Source: Pseudomonas gingeri
Lineage (GTDB): Bacteria; Pseudomonadota; Gammaproteobacteria; Pseudomonadales; Pseudomonadaceae
Direction: 5' to 3'
DNA length: 64,000 bases
NCBI RefSeq assembly: GCF_013385425.1
Contig: NZ_JACAQA010000010.1
Coordinates: forward strand, 185,804-249,803
Part shown: positions 52,633 to 61,363 of the stretch, piece after piece
How the letters are laid out: the number at the start of each line of letters is the position of its first letter
Position numbering within the stretch: position 1 is the stretch's first letter
Notes under the pieces: model-generated
What the model was told of the DNA's origin: nothing
The model's input: the letters and a program-made list of their open reading frames with translations, nothing else
Database searches by the model: none
Position numbers and translations under genes: made by a program

Positions 52633-53112
52633 ATGTCAGACACCAGAAACGCCTCATTTGATGCCATCGCCCGGGAACTCGGCTACAGCTTCGAGGGTGA
52701 AATGAAGATCGGCGGCAACTACGTACCGGCGGTGCGGAACGATCTTGAAGTCTATGTCAGCGGGCAGATTCCGCGCGTCGATAATACCGTGATGGTGACG
52801 GGCCGAGTGGGCGCCGAAACCACACTGGAGCGGGCGCGGCACGGGGCGCAGATCAGCACCATGCGGGCCCTGGCGATTTTGCGCCAGCTGCTCGACGGCG
52901 ACCTCGGACGGATCAGGAAAGTCCTGCGCATCAATGTGTACGTGCAGAGCGCGGCGGACTTCACTCAACAGAGTGAAGTCGCCGACGGGGCGTCCGAGGT
53001 ACTGTATTCGGTATTCGGCGAGGCCGGAGTGCATACACGTACCTCGGTCGGGGTGTACCAACTGCCGAAAAACGCCTCGGTCGAGGTGGATATGGTAGTG
53101 GCGCTCAACTAG
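52633..53112 (+). CDS. RidA/YjgF-family protein
   Basis: 159 aa. The trimeric barrel family pattern is seen: YVSGQIPR, TVMVTGRVGAETTLERARHGAQISTMRALAILRQLL, VLRINVYVQSAADF and EVLYSVFGEAGVHTRTSVGVYQLPKNASVEVDMVV. This longer subgroup (about 150 aa, with GRVG and the modified C-terminus) often lacks the Arg of true RidA. Imine/enamine deaminase activity is therefore uncertain. Its 3' end overlaps the convergent PAS-chemoreceptor gene by 8 bp. Confidence 0.9.
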   Translation: MSDTRNASFDAIARELGYSFEGEMKIGGNYVPAVRNDLEVYVSGQIPRVDNTVMVTGRVGAETTLERARHGAQISTMRALAILRQLLDGDLGRIRKVLRINVYVQSAADFTQQSEVADGASEVLYSVFGEAGVHTRTSVGVYQLPKNASVEVDMVVALN

Positions 53113-54421
53113 ACAACTGGTTGGCGAACTGCCCGACCGCATTGACCACCTTCTGCGCGCCGTCCTGGATCTCGACGATCACCGTGCCAGCCTCTGCCGC
53201 CAGCGCAAGACCTTCCTCGGCCTGGGTCTTGCCGCTGTTCATCAGCGACACCGCGTCCCGCGCCATGTCCTGGTTCTGCCGGACCACACCGACGATCTCG
53301 TCCGTAGCCTGGCTGGTACGCGAGGCCAACTGCCGCACTTCGTCGGCCACCACCGCAAACCCACGACCCTGCTCACCCGCGCGCGCCGCCTCGATGGCCG
53401 CGTTGAGCGCCAGCAGGTTGGTCTGCTCGGCAATGCCGCTGATGGTCTTGACGATGGTGCCGATCACCTGGGACTGCGCATTCAAGGCTTCGATGCCGTC
53501 GCTGGCGGTTTGCATGTGCGCGGCCAGATCACGCATCACCTCCACCGCCTGGGTCACCACGGTGGTTCCGCGCTGGGCGGTGCTGTCGGTCTGCAACGAA
53601 GTGCTGTAGGCAATGTTCGCCGCCTCGGCCACCGCCTTCTCCTGGTTCACCTGGGCGGTGATCACGGTGGCGAACTTGACCACTTTGTAGAGCTTTTCGT
53701 TGGCATCGAGGACCGGGTTATAGGACGCCTCCAGCCAGACCTCGCGACCATGGCTGTCGACCCGCTTGAAGCGACCGGCGACGAACTCACCGGCATTCAG
53801 GCGCTTCCAGAACGCCTGGTATTCGGCGCTGCTGGATTCAGCCGGCTCGCAGAAGACACGGTGATGCTTGCCCTGGATCTGCGGCAGGCTGTAGCCCATG
53901 GCATTGAGGAAGCGGTCGTTGGCGGTGAGCACTTCACCGGCCAGGTTGAACTCGATCACCGCGGTGGAACGCAACAGCGCACCGATCAGGTTTTCGTGCT
54001 CGCGTGACGATTCGATGGTGCGGGTCAGATCGTTGGAGTAAATCGAAAAACTGCGGATACGTCCCAGGGAATCACGAATCGGCTGCAGGATCGAACGCAG
54101 CCAGGCTTCCTGGCCATTGCCGCGCAGCAAGCGCACCGCACCGCTGAAATGCTCGCCCCGGGTCAAGGCATTCTTGAAACGCTGCTGAAAGTCAGAATGC
54201 TTGAGATAGTCCGGCACGAACTCATCCAGGCTGCGCCCCACCAGCGACGTGCTCGGGTAGAGCATTTCCTGGATGAAATTCTGGTTGGCCGATTCGATGC
54301 GACCGTCGGGGTCCAGGGTCAGCACAAGCATTTCCTGCTCCAGGCTATCCTTGACTTGCTGGACGCTGGAGAGTTCTTCGCGAAGAGCCGAGAGCTCCTG
54401 CTTCAAGCCTTTGTTAAACAT
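53105..54421 (-). CDS. Soluble PAS-PAS methyl-accepting chemotaxis protein (BdlA-like)
   Basis: 438 aa from ATG 54421 (MFNKGLKQELSALREEL); a longer start adds only three residues. There is no transmembrane helix. A coiled-coil N-terminus leads to two PAS domains (residues ~25-140 and ~150-265, the second with FLNAMGYSLPQIQGKHHRVFC and VWLEASYNPV), then the MA signalling domain (EQTNLLALNAAIEAARAGEQGRGF). P. aeruginosa BdlA has this architecture and controls biofilm dispersal. Others sense redox state through a PAS-bound cofactor. Identity as BdlA itself is not claimed. Confidence 0.92.
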   Translation of the reverse strand: MFNKGLKQELSALREELSSVQQVKDSLEQEMLVLTLDPDGRIESANQNFIQEMLYPSTSLVGRSLDEFVPDYLKHSDFQQRFKNALTRGEHFSGAVRLLRGNGQEAWLRSILQPIRDSLGRIRSFSIYSNDLTRTIESSREHENLIGALLRSTAVIEFNLAGEVLTANDRFLNAMGYSLPQIQGKHHRVFCEPAESSSAEYQAFWKRLNAGEFVAGRFKRVDSHGREVWLEASYNPVLDANEKLYKVVKFATVITAQVNQEKAVAEAANIAYSTSLQTDSTAQRGTTVVTQAVEVMRDLAAHMQTASDGIEALNAQSQVIGTIVKTISGIAEQTNLLALNAAIEAARAGEQGRGFAVVADEVRQLASRTSQATDEIVGVVRQNQDMARDAVSLMNSGKTQAEEGLALAAEAGTVIVEIQDGAQKVVNAVGQFANQLSS

Positions 54422-54610
54422 GGGTGGCACCGATGGGCAAATGAAAGCGCGGGTAATCAGTCATTGGCATCGGCTAGGGCAGTTTTTTCTGAAGGCGGAT
54501 TCCGGGTTATTTCCAGCGAGCGGCCAGCGAACAATTCGACTGAATTTTTTCCGCCCCCCGGGATCACTTTAGAACGACAAGGACGTATCCCCAGGAGGAT
54601 TCCCAGGTTT

Positions 54611-54835
54611 ATGAGCACGGCAAAGCTTTTCGTTATCGACTACACCCTTAATGGCACGCCCAAGTCTTTCGTGATTCGCTTGGAGCACATGGACAATGCC
54701 GAGGCCTGGCACTGGGCCAGTTGTGATGCCGGCGTGGGCCGCATCGGCAAGTTCGGTCGCGAACGGGTGAAGAAAACCAGCAAACCCATGGCCGAGAAAT
54801 TCGGCATCGACGCGGTGAGCTGGCGCCAGGCCTGA
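54611..54835 (+). CDS. Small DUF6555-like protein
   Basis: 74 aa from ATG 54611 (MSTAKLFVIDYTL), with CAGGAGG upstream. A single small alpha/beta domain carries FVIRLEHMDNAEAWHWASCDAGVG and FGRERVKKTSKPMAEKFGI. This matches what I remember as the Pseudomonas-specific DUF6555 family; function unknown. It stands alone between the PAS-MCP gene and the ROK repressor gene. Confidence 0.82.
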   Translation: MSTAKLFVIDYTLNGTPKSFVIRLEHMDNAEAWHWASCDAGVGRIGKFGRERVKKTSKPMAEKFGIDAVSWRQA

Positions 54836-54885
54836 AACATTCCCGCTGCGTGGCCGGGGGCCGTTTGTTGCCCCTGCCCGCGCCC

Positions 54886-56088
54886 TTATTCCGGCTTGAG
54901 CAATGCCTCATAGTCCGGACTGATTTCCGCCAGGATCATCAAGGCCGCCGCCCCCAGCGCCACCGCGTCGTGCCCGGCGGTACCGAGTTGCAGACGTGGG
55001 TACTCGCGGTCGCGACGACTGCTGATGGAACGGCTCAACGGTTCCAGCCCCTCCACCAGCCGATTCATGATCGCGGGCGGCAGGAAACCACTGATCAGGA
55101 TGGTCTGCGGATCGAGCAGCGACTCGAGGATATTGATCGCCTGGCGCAAGGCCGGCACCGCCTCGTCGAGCCAGGCCTGGACACCAGCGGCAAAGCGCGG
55201 CTCGCTCATGTCCCAGGTGCTGATGTCCTGGTCGGCACGCTGGCCCAGGTGCTCGAGCAAGGCAGCAATGGAGATGTAGCGCTCCAGGCAACCGTGGTTG
55301 CCGCAATGACAGACCTTGCCGCCGGGCACCACAGTCATGTGGCCGATTTCCCCGGCGTTGTGCCAGTGCCCGGAATACAAGCGGTTACCCAGGTACAAGC
55401 CGGCCCCCAGGCCGCTGCCGATAAACAGGTGGACGAAGTGCTGCAGGTCGCTGGCAATGCCGTGCAGGCGCTCGCCCATGGTCGCCGCCGTGGCATCGTT
55501 TTCCAGCAGCACCGGCAGGCCGACGGCCTGTTGCAGGCGCAGGGCAATATCAGGCTCGTCCCAACCGGACATCGCGGTCGGCCCCACCGCGGTCATGCCC
55601 TCGACACTGAACGGTCCCGGCAGAGCCACGCCGACGCCGAGGAAGCGTCCGTGGGGCAGTTGCCCGCGAAACGCCGTTACCGTCTCGAGAATCAGCGGCA
55701 AAGCCTCTTCGAAGCTGGGGTAGTTCACCGTCAGGGTGACTTGGGCGCAGGTGTTGCCCAACAGGTCGAGCATCACGCCGATGATCGAGTGCTGCGCCAC
55801 GTGAAAGCCGAGGGAAAAGCCACCCTCCGGATTGATCGACAACGGCACCGGCGGCTGGCCACGACCGATCTTCTCGGCCGCGTGCACCAGCAGCATCCCC
55901 TCCTCTTGCAACTCGGCGACGATATTCGACACCGTCTGCGCCGTCAGCGAGGTCAGTCGCGTCAGGTCGGCACGGGTCAGGCGTCCGCCCAGGCGAATGG
56001 CTTCGAGGATCACCCGGCGGTTGTGCAGGCGAGCGTGTTCAGCGTTGGTGCCGGTGGTCACCGTGCGGGTGTTCTGGAGACTTTTCAT
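54886..56088 (-). CDS. ROK-family transcriptional repressor (NagC/Mlc-like)
   Basis: 400 aa. An N-terminal winged HTH (RRVILEAIRLGGRLTRADLTRLTSLTAQTVSNIVAELQEEG) precedes a ROK sugar-binding domain with the zinc-site signature CHCGNHGCLE. The kinase phosphate-1 loop is not conserved. It is divergent from the APC permease, ROK kinase and SIS genes, so it most likely represses them and is released by a sugar or sugar phosphate from that pathway. An AT-rich inverted repeat lies 23 bp before its start. Confidence 0.93.
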   Translation of the reverse strand: MKSLQNTRTVTTGTNAEHARLHNRRVILEAIRLGGRLTRADLTRLTSLTAQTVSNIVAELQEEGMLLVHAAEKIGRGQPPVPLSINPEGGFSLGFHVAQHSIIGVMLDLLGNTCAQVTLTVNYPSFEEALPLILETVTAFRGQLPHGRFLGVGVALPGPFSVEGMTAVGPTAMSGWDEPDIALRLQQAVGLPVLLENDATAATMGERLHGIASDLQHFVHLFIGSGLGAGLYLGNRLYSGHWHNAGEIGHMTVVPGGKVCHCGNHGCLERYISIAALLEHLGQRADQDISTWDMSEPRFAAGVQAWLDEAVPALRQAINILESLLDPQTILISGFLPPAIMNRLVEGLEPLSRSISSRRDREYPRLQLGTAGHDAVALGAAALMILAEISPDYEALLKPE

Positions 56089-56110
56089 CGGCGAATGATC
56101 GGCGCTGCCA

Positions 56111-56135
56111 ATTAATTAAATCAAGTTGAATTAAT
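56111..56135 (+). promoter_or_regulatory. Candidate operator of the ROK repressor
   Basis: ATTAATT (56111-56117) and AATTAAT (56129-56135) form a perfect 7-bp dyad around an 11-bp spacer. It is a strikingly AT-rich island in GC-rich DNA, 23 bp upstream of the repressor start and 160 bp before the permease. NagC/Mlc sites are similarly AT-rich dyads. Confidence 0.55.
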
Positions 56136-56293
56136 ACTCGTGACGTGCTTTTCTATTCGTCAGGTCGCCGCTGTCCCAGGCGCCCGCAACCCATAACAAT
56201 AACGATACCGAGTCGCTGCAAGGCGTCGCCGGCACGCAGCACCTTCGCTACCTGCCGCCACCTTCGGTTACTCGCGCAAGAGGACGTCACAGC

Positions 56294-57730
56294 ATGAGCA
56301 TCTCCAATCCCCCCGGGCAGAGCTCGTCCGGCAGCAAACGCAAGATCAGTCTGTTTCCCGCCACGGCCATCAACATGAGCCAGATGTGCGGCGTCGGCCC
56401 GTTCATCACCATTCCCACCATGATCGTCATCATGGGCGGCCCGCAGGCTTACCTGGGCTGGATCCTCGGCGCGCTGCTGGCCCTGTGCGACGGCCTGGTC
56501 TGGGCCGAGCTCGGCGCTTCGCTGCCCGGCGCCGGTGGTACCTACGTCTACCTGCGCGAAGCCTTCGGCAAACGCACCGGCAAGCTGTTGCCGTTCCTGT
56601 TCGTGTGGACCGCAATGCTGTTTATCCCGCTGATCATGTCCACCGGGATCATCGGCTTCGTGCAGTACCTGACCTGGTTCTGGCCGGACATGAGCCAGAC
56701 CACCGGCAACCTCATCGGCCTGGTGCTGATCTGGCTGATCATCGTGCTGCTCTGGCGCAAGATCGAATCCATCGCCCGCCTGAGCATCGTGCTCTGGGTG
56801 ATCATGCTGGCGAGTATCGCGGCGCTGATCGCCGCGGCCTTTTCGCACTTCCATCCGGAACTGGCCTTCAGCTTTCCCGAGGGCGCCTTCAACCTCGGCG
56901 ACAGCAGTTTCTGGCTCGGCATGGCCGGTGGCCTGACCATCGGCATCTACGACTACCTGGGCTACAACACCTCGGCCTACCTGGCCGGGGAAGTCGAACA
57001 ACCGGGCCGGGTGATCCCCAAGTCGATCGTCTGGTCGGTGCTCGGCATGCTGGTGATCTACCTGTTGATGCAGGTCGGCGTGCTCGGGGTGGTGGACTGG
57101 CACCGCATGCTCGACCAGAAGTCGGCGGCCTACAACTCCGTAGCCTCGGTGCTGCTCAGTGAAACCTGGGGCGATACCGCCGCGGCCGTGGTCACCGTGC
57201 TGATCCTGATCACCGCCGTGGCCTCGGTGTTCGCCGGCCTGCTCGGTGGTTCGCGGGTACCGTTCGAAGCGGCGAAGGACAAGGTGTTCTTCAACGCCTT
57301 CAGCGTCACCCACCCCAAGCACGACTTCCCGGTCTACGGCATCCTGAGCATGGGCGTGCTGACCTCCGGCGGTTTCATGATCGGACGCCTGACCGACCTC
57401 ACTACCCTGATCCAGTTGCTGACCACGGTGATGATCCTGGTGCAGTCGGTGGCGCAGATCATTTCACTGTTCGTGCTGCGCAAGACCAAGCCGCACCTGA
57501 GCCGTCCCTACACCATGTGGCTGTACCCGGTGCCGGCGGTGATCGCCCTGCTCGGCTGGGTCTACATTTACCTGGCGTCCAACCACAACGCGCCTGGCGC
57601 CTACCCGATCCAGTGGTCGCTGGTGTGGGTCGCGGTCGGTTGCGTGGCCTACCTGTTCTGGGCGCGGGTGCAACAACTCTGGCCCTTCAACAAGACAAGC
57701 GATACCCACGATGCACGAGCCGTTGAATAA
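56294..57730 (+). CDS. APC-superfamily permease
   Basis: 478 aa, about 12 transmembrane helices. Helix 1 carries the substrate-site text of APC permeases (LFPATAINMSQMCGVGPFITIP). AGGTYVYLREAFGK and YDYLGYNTSAYLAGEVEQPGRVIPKS are further family marks. Members import amino acids, polyamines or, in the frl operon of E. coli, fructosyl-lysine. It is first in an operon with a ROK kinase (20-bp overlap) and a SIS protein, which argues for an amine-bearing sugar rather than a plain amino acid. Confidence 0.9.
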   Translation: MSISNPPGQSSSGSKRKISLFPATAINMSQMCGVGPFITIPTMIVIMGGPQAYLGWILGALLALCDGLVWAELGASLPGAGGTYVYLREAFGKRTGKLLPFLFVWTAMLFIPLIMSTGIIGFVQYLTWFWPDMSQTTGNLIGLVLIWLIIVLLWRKIESIARLSIVLWVIMLASIAALIAAAFSHFHPELAFSFPEGAFNLGDSSFWLGMAGGLTIGIYDYLGYNTSAYLAGEVEQPGRVIPKSIVWSVLGMLVIYLLMQVGVLGVVDWHRMLDQKSAAYNSVASVLLSETWGDTAAAVVTVLILITAVASVFAGLLGGSRVPFEAAKDKVFFNAFSVTHPKHDFPVYGILSMGVLTSGGFMIGRLTDLTTLIQLLTTVMILVQSVAQIISLFVLRKTKPHLSRPYTMWLYPVPAVIALLGWVYIYLASNHNAPGAYPIQWSLVWVAVGCVAYLFWARVQQLWPFNKTSDTHDARAVE

Positions 57731-58712
57731 CCCGGACGCCACGGCGTCCACCCAAGGTGTGCTGCTGGCGATCGACGTCGGCGGCACCAAGACCCAGATC
57801 GCCTGCTACGACCCGGTCAGCCAGCACCTGAGCACCCGCAGGCTGACCACCCATGCCGACGGCGCCCGTGGCGTACCGGCCTTCGAGCGCATCCTCGCGG
57901 CGGCACGCGCCTGTGTCGGCGACTTTGGTACCTCACGGGTGGCCAGCGTGGCCGCGGTGTTCCCCGGGGTCGTGCGTGGTCGCAGCCTGTTGATGGCACC
58001 GAACACGCCGGGGTTCGAAGAACTCGACCTGCCGTCGTTGCTGGGCGAAGGCCTGGACACCCAAGCCGTGATGCTCGACAACGACGTCAAGGCCGGCGCG
58101 CTGGCCGAGGCCCGCTGGGGAGCGCTGGCGGGCATCGACAACGCCATCTACCTCAACCTGGGCACCGGCCTGGCGGCGGCGGCCATCGCCAATGGCCGTT
58201 TGATTCGCGGGCAGAACGGCGCGGCCATGGAAATCGGCTACATGCTGGAGCCCTTTCTCGACCCGATGTACCCCGAGCTGTGGCGGACCCACGCACAAGG
58301 TGCCGCGCCACTGGAAGAGTTTTTCTCGGGCGCCGCGCTGACCCGCCTGGCCACGGAAATGCTCGGGCCGGGCCACCGCGCCCTGGACCTGTTTGCCAGC
58401 CGTGACCTGACGGTTCGCCAGGTGCTGGAACGGCGTATCGCCGGCATGGCGGTGCAGGTCAGCAATCTCGCCGTGGCCCTCGATGTCGAGCGCATCGCCA
58501 TCGGCGGCGGGCTGTTTCACCAGGCCTCGACCCTGGCACCGGCACTGAAACAACTGATCGGCCAGGTGGTGCCCTTCCCTCCGGAGATTGTCGCCGCCCA
58601 CTTTACCCATGACGCGCCGCTGTGGGGCGCCTTGAGCATGGCCATGGACGCCGCCGGCCTGAGCTTCATTCCCGGCGATCTTCTTTGCGTACCCGACAGC
58701 CCACGGGGCTGA
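57711..58712 (+). CDS. ROK-family sugar kinase
   Basis: 333 aa. The ATP phosphate-1 motif LAIDVGGTKTQIACYD and VMLDNDVKAGALAEARWGA (the catalytic Asp of the ROK fold) are intact, as is LNLGTGLAAAAIANG. The consensus zinc motif CxCGxxGCxE is not found, as in BadF- or NanK-like variants. It should phosphorylate the sugar brought in by the permease at the expense of ATP. Its start overlaps the permease gene by 20 bp, and the SIS gene follows by 22 bp. Confidence 0.9.
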   Translation: MHEPLNNPDATASTQGVLLAIDVGGTKTQIACYDPVSQHLSTRRLTTHADGARGVPAFERILAAARACVGDFGTSRVASVAAVFPGVVRGRSLLMAPNTPGFEELDLPSLLGEGLDTQAVMLDNDVKAGALAEARWGALAGIDNAIYLNLGTGLAAAAIANGRLIRGQNGAAMEIGYMLEPFLDPMYPELWRTHAQGAAPLEEFFSGAALTRLATEMLGPGHRALDLFASRDLTVRQVLERRIAGMAVQVSNLAVALDVERIAIGGGLFHQASTLAPALKQLIGQVVPFPPEIVAAHFTHDAPLWGALSMAMDAAGLSFIPGDLLCVPDSPRG

Positions 58713-58734
58713 CGGACATCCAGGTATTTACGTT

Positions 58735-59763
58735 ATGTCACTGATGCTCCAGGAAACCCTGTCGATACCCGCCGTCATGCAACGCATGCTCGACGACGAC
58801 CGTGCCATCGTCGCCCTCGGCGAACAACTGGCCGCCGCGCCGCCGGAGCTGATCATCAGCGTCGCCCGTGGCAGCTCCGATCATGCGGCCGCTTACTTCG
58901 GCTATGCCATGATGAGTCAGGTGGGGATTCCCTGGCTGTCGATTCCACTGTCACTGGTGAGCCTGCAACAGCCGCCACTGCGCCTGAAACACTGCTGGGT
59001 GGCCGCCCTGTCCCAATCGGGCAAGAGCCCGGACCTGATCGCCAGCGTGAACTACCTGAAACAACTGGGGGCCCGCGTGGCGGCGTTCGTCAACACCGCC
59101 GAGTCGCCATTGGCCGCCGCCAGCGATGCCGAGGTGCTGCTTCCGGCCGGGCTGGAACAGAGCGTGGCCGCAACCAAAAGCTATGTCGCCATGTTGATGG
59201 CCGGGGTGCAGACCGTGGCGGCGCTGAGCGCCAGGCTGGGGCAGGACAATGGCCTCGGCGTCGCCCTGCAAGGCTTGCCCGCCGCCCTGGCGCGGGCGGT
59301 CGACGAGGACTGGTCGCTGGCCCTTGAGGTTTTGCGCCCGGTCGACAAGATGGTAGTGATCGGACGCGGCCCGGCGCTGCCCATCGCCCAGGAAGCAGCG
59401 CTGAAACTCAAGGAAACCTCGGGGATCCAGGCCGAAGCCTTTTCCAGTGCCGAGGTCCGCCACGGACCGATGGAAATCATCGAGGCCGGTTATCCGGTCC
59501 TGCTCTTCGCCCCGTCCGGGCCCGAGCAGGCCGGCACCCTGGCGTTCGCCGAGGACATGCGCCAGCGCGGCGCCCGGGTCTTGCTGGTGGCGCCACGAGG
59601 AACGCCCGGCGCCAACCTGGTCAGCGTGCCGACGGCCCACCCGTTGCTGGAGCCATTCACCATGATCCAGGGGTTTTACCTGATGGCCGCCAGACTGGCC
59701 GAGTTGCGTGGACGCAATCCCGATCAGCCACGCTTCCTCAAGAAGGTGACCGAGACGCGCTGA
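58735..59763 (+). CDS. Double-SIS protein, NagB-II/FrlB-like deaminase or deglycase
   Basis: 342 aa with two SIS domains, like the isomerase half of GlmS without the glutaminase. Seen are SVARGSSDHAAAYFG, LSQSGKSPDL, EQSVAATKSY and EAFSSAEVRHGPMEI, the conserved GlmS-type active-site segments. NagB-II enzymes convert glucosamine-6-phosphate to fructose-6-phosphate plus ammonia; FrlB cleaves fructosamine-6-phosphates. Context (permease plus kinase, no NagA deacetylase) supports either free glucosamine or an Amadori compound as substrate. Confidence 0.9.
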   Translation: MSLMLQETLSIPAVMQRMLDDDRAIVALGEQLAAAPPELIISVARGSSDHAAAYFGYAMMSQVGIPWLSIPLSLVSLQQPPLRLKHCWVAALSQSGKSPDLIASVNYLKQLGARVAAFVNTAESPLAAASDAEVLLPAGLEQSVAATKSYVAMLMAGVQTVAALSARLGQDNGLGVALQGLPAALARAVDEDWSLALEVLRPVDKMVVIGRGPALPIAQEAALKLKETSGIQAEAFSSAEVRHGPMEIIEAGYPVLLFAPSGPEQAGTLAFAEDMRQRGARVLLVAPRGTPGANLVSVPTAHPLLEPFTMIQGFYLMAARLAELRGRNPDQPRFLKKVTETR

Positions 59764-59793
59764 CTGCGCAAAGCCGCCAGGGACGGACGCGGC

Positions 59794-61107
59794 TCAACAG
59801 CCGCGAACGCTCGAAGCCTCGGCCGTCGCAGAGGCACGCGGCCCGAAGTACAACGCGATCAGCACACCGACGCCGCCCATCACCGCGCAATAACCGACGC
59901 AGACCCAAGGACTCCAGGGCATCAGGCCGATCAGCAACAGCGGCGTGGTGCTGGCCCAGAGTGCGTAGGCGATATTGTAGGTAAAGGAAATACCGGAGAC
60001 CCGGATGCGCGCCGGGAACAATCCCACCATCACTGAAGGCACCGCCCCTACAACACCACAGGCCAGGCCCGCCAGGGCATAGGCCAGGCCAATCCATTCA
60101 GCGCCATGGATCAGGCAGCTATAGAGCAGCGCGATGCCCAACGGCAGCAAGGCGCTGTAGAACAGCACCGCGCGCCAGGCACCGATCCGGTCCACCAGCC
60201 GGCCGGCCAGGACACAGCCGATGTTCAGGAACACGATCCCCAGGCTGCTGAGGGCGAATGTATGGCTGGCGCTCATACCGAAAACTTTCTGCATCACGGT
60301 CGGCGTGACCACCACCAGCACCACCACCGCCGAGGTCAGGACACAGGTCAGCAGCATCGCCGGCAGGATCGCCCGACGGTGAGTGCGCAGGACCGCCTGC
60401 AACGGCACCTCCTCGCCTTCTTCACGACGCGCCTGCAAGGCCATGAACACCGGGGTTTCGCTGAGCCAGCGACGCAGCCAGACACCGATCACGCCGAACA
60501 CCCCACCCAGCAGGAACGGAAAGCGCCAGGCGAAATCGAGGATTTCGCCGGGGCTGTAGATCCGTGCCAGGGCGGTCGCGGTCAAGGCGCCCAGCAGATA
60601 ACCGAAGGTCAACCCGGCCTGCAAAACCCCCAGGGCATAACCGCGGTGCCCGGCTGGCGCGTGCTCGGCAACAAAGACCCAGGCACTCGGCACCTCGCCG
60701 CCCACCGCCGCGCCTTGCAACACCCGCAGCAATAACAGCAGCAGCGGCGCCCAGTAACCGATCTGGGCATAGGTCGGCATGATCCCGATCAGCAGGCACG
60801 GCAGGGCCATCATCAGGATGCTCAGGCTGAAGACCCGCTTGCGCCCCAGGCGGTCGGCGAAGTGCGCCATCAGGATGCCGCCCAGCGGGCGAGCCAGATA
60901 ACCGGTGACGAAAATTCCGAAGCTTTGCAGCAAGCGCAACCATTCGGGCATTTGCGGGGGGAAGAACAACTCGCTGAGGGTCAGCGCGAAGAACATGAAA
61001 ATAATGAAATCGTAGATTTCCAGCGCACCGCCCAACGCCGCCAGGCCCAGGGTCTTGTAATCGGACCGGGCAAAACGACGGGCGTGCGGAATGTGATCGG
61101 CAGTCAT
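59794..61107 (-). CDS. MFS transporter, metabolite:H+ symporter (MHS) type
   Basis: 437 aa, 12 helices. The MHS-family marks are ALEIYDFIIFMFFAL in helix 1, RPLGGILMAHFADRLGRKRVF after helix 2 and RVLQGAAVGGEVPSAWVFVAEHAP in helix 4. ProP, citrate and shikimate carriers belong here; the substrate is not evident. Its stop is 30 bp from the convergent SIS gene, so it is probably independent of the amino-sugar cluster. Confidence 0.9.
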   Translation of the reverse strand: MTADHIPHARRFARSDYKTLGLAALGGALEIYDFIIFMFFALTLSELFFPPQMPEWLRLLQSFGIFVTGYLARPLGGILMAHFADRLGRKRVFSLSILMMALPCLLIGIMPTYAQIGYWAPLLLLLLRVLQGAAVGGEVPSAWVFVAEHAPAGHRGYALGVLQAGLTFGYLLGALTATALARIYSPGEILDFAWRFPFLLGGVFGVIGVWLRRWLSETPVFMALQARREEGEEVPLQAVLRTHRRAILPAMLLTCVLTSAVVVLVVVTPTVMQKVFGMSASHTFALSSLGIVFLNIGCVLAGRLVDRIGAWRAVLFYSALLPLGIALLYSCLIHGAEWIGLAYALAGLACGVVGAVPSVMVGLFPARIRVSGISFTYNIAYALWASTTPLLLIGLMPWSPWVCVGYCAVMGGVGVLIALYFGPRASATAEASSVRGC

Positions 61108-61363
61108 GAAAACATCCTGGCAACGTATTCAGGTACCGCATCGGCCGGTTTGCCGGCCGCTGCAAAAATCGGAGGATACCTGAGTTTGCCAAGGGCATTG
61201 GGACGACATCGCGGATACCCGTCAGGGGGCAATATCACTCTGCTACCAAAGAGAGTCAGAAAATCTTCCCGGATTGATTTATCGTGGGCACCTGCTTACA
61301 GATTGCGCTCCCGGAGCTTCGCCTGTAGCTCCCTAATAAGACCAAGAACAAGAGGACCTCTCC

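Noticed and set aside
61285..61312. Sigma54-like GGCAC ... TTGC upstream of atoE
   Set aside because: The spacing between the GG and GC elements is about 11 bp rather than 5.
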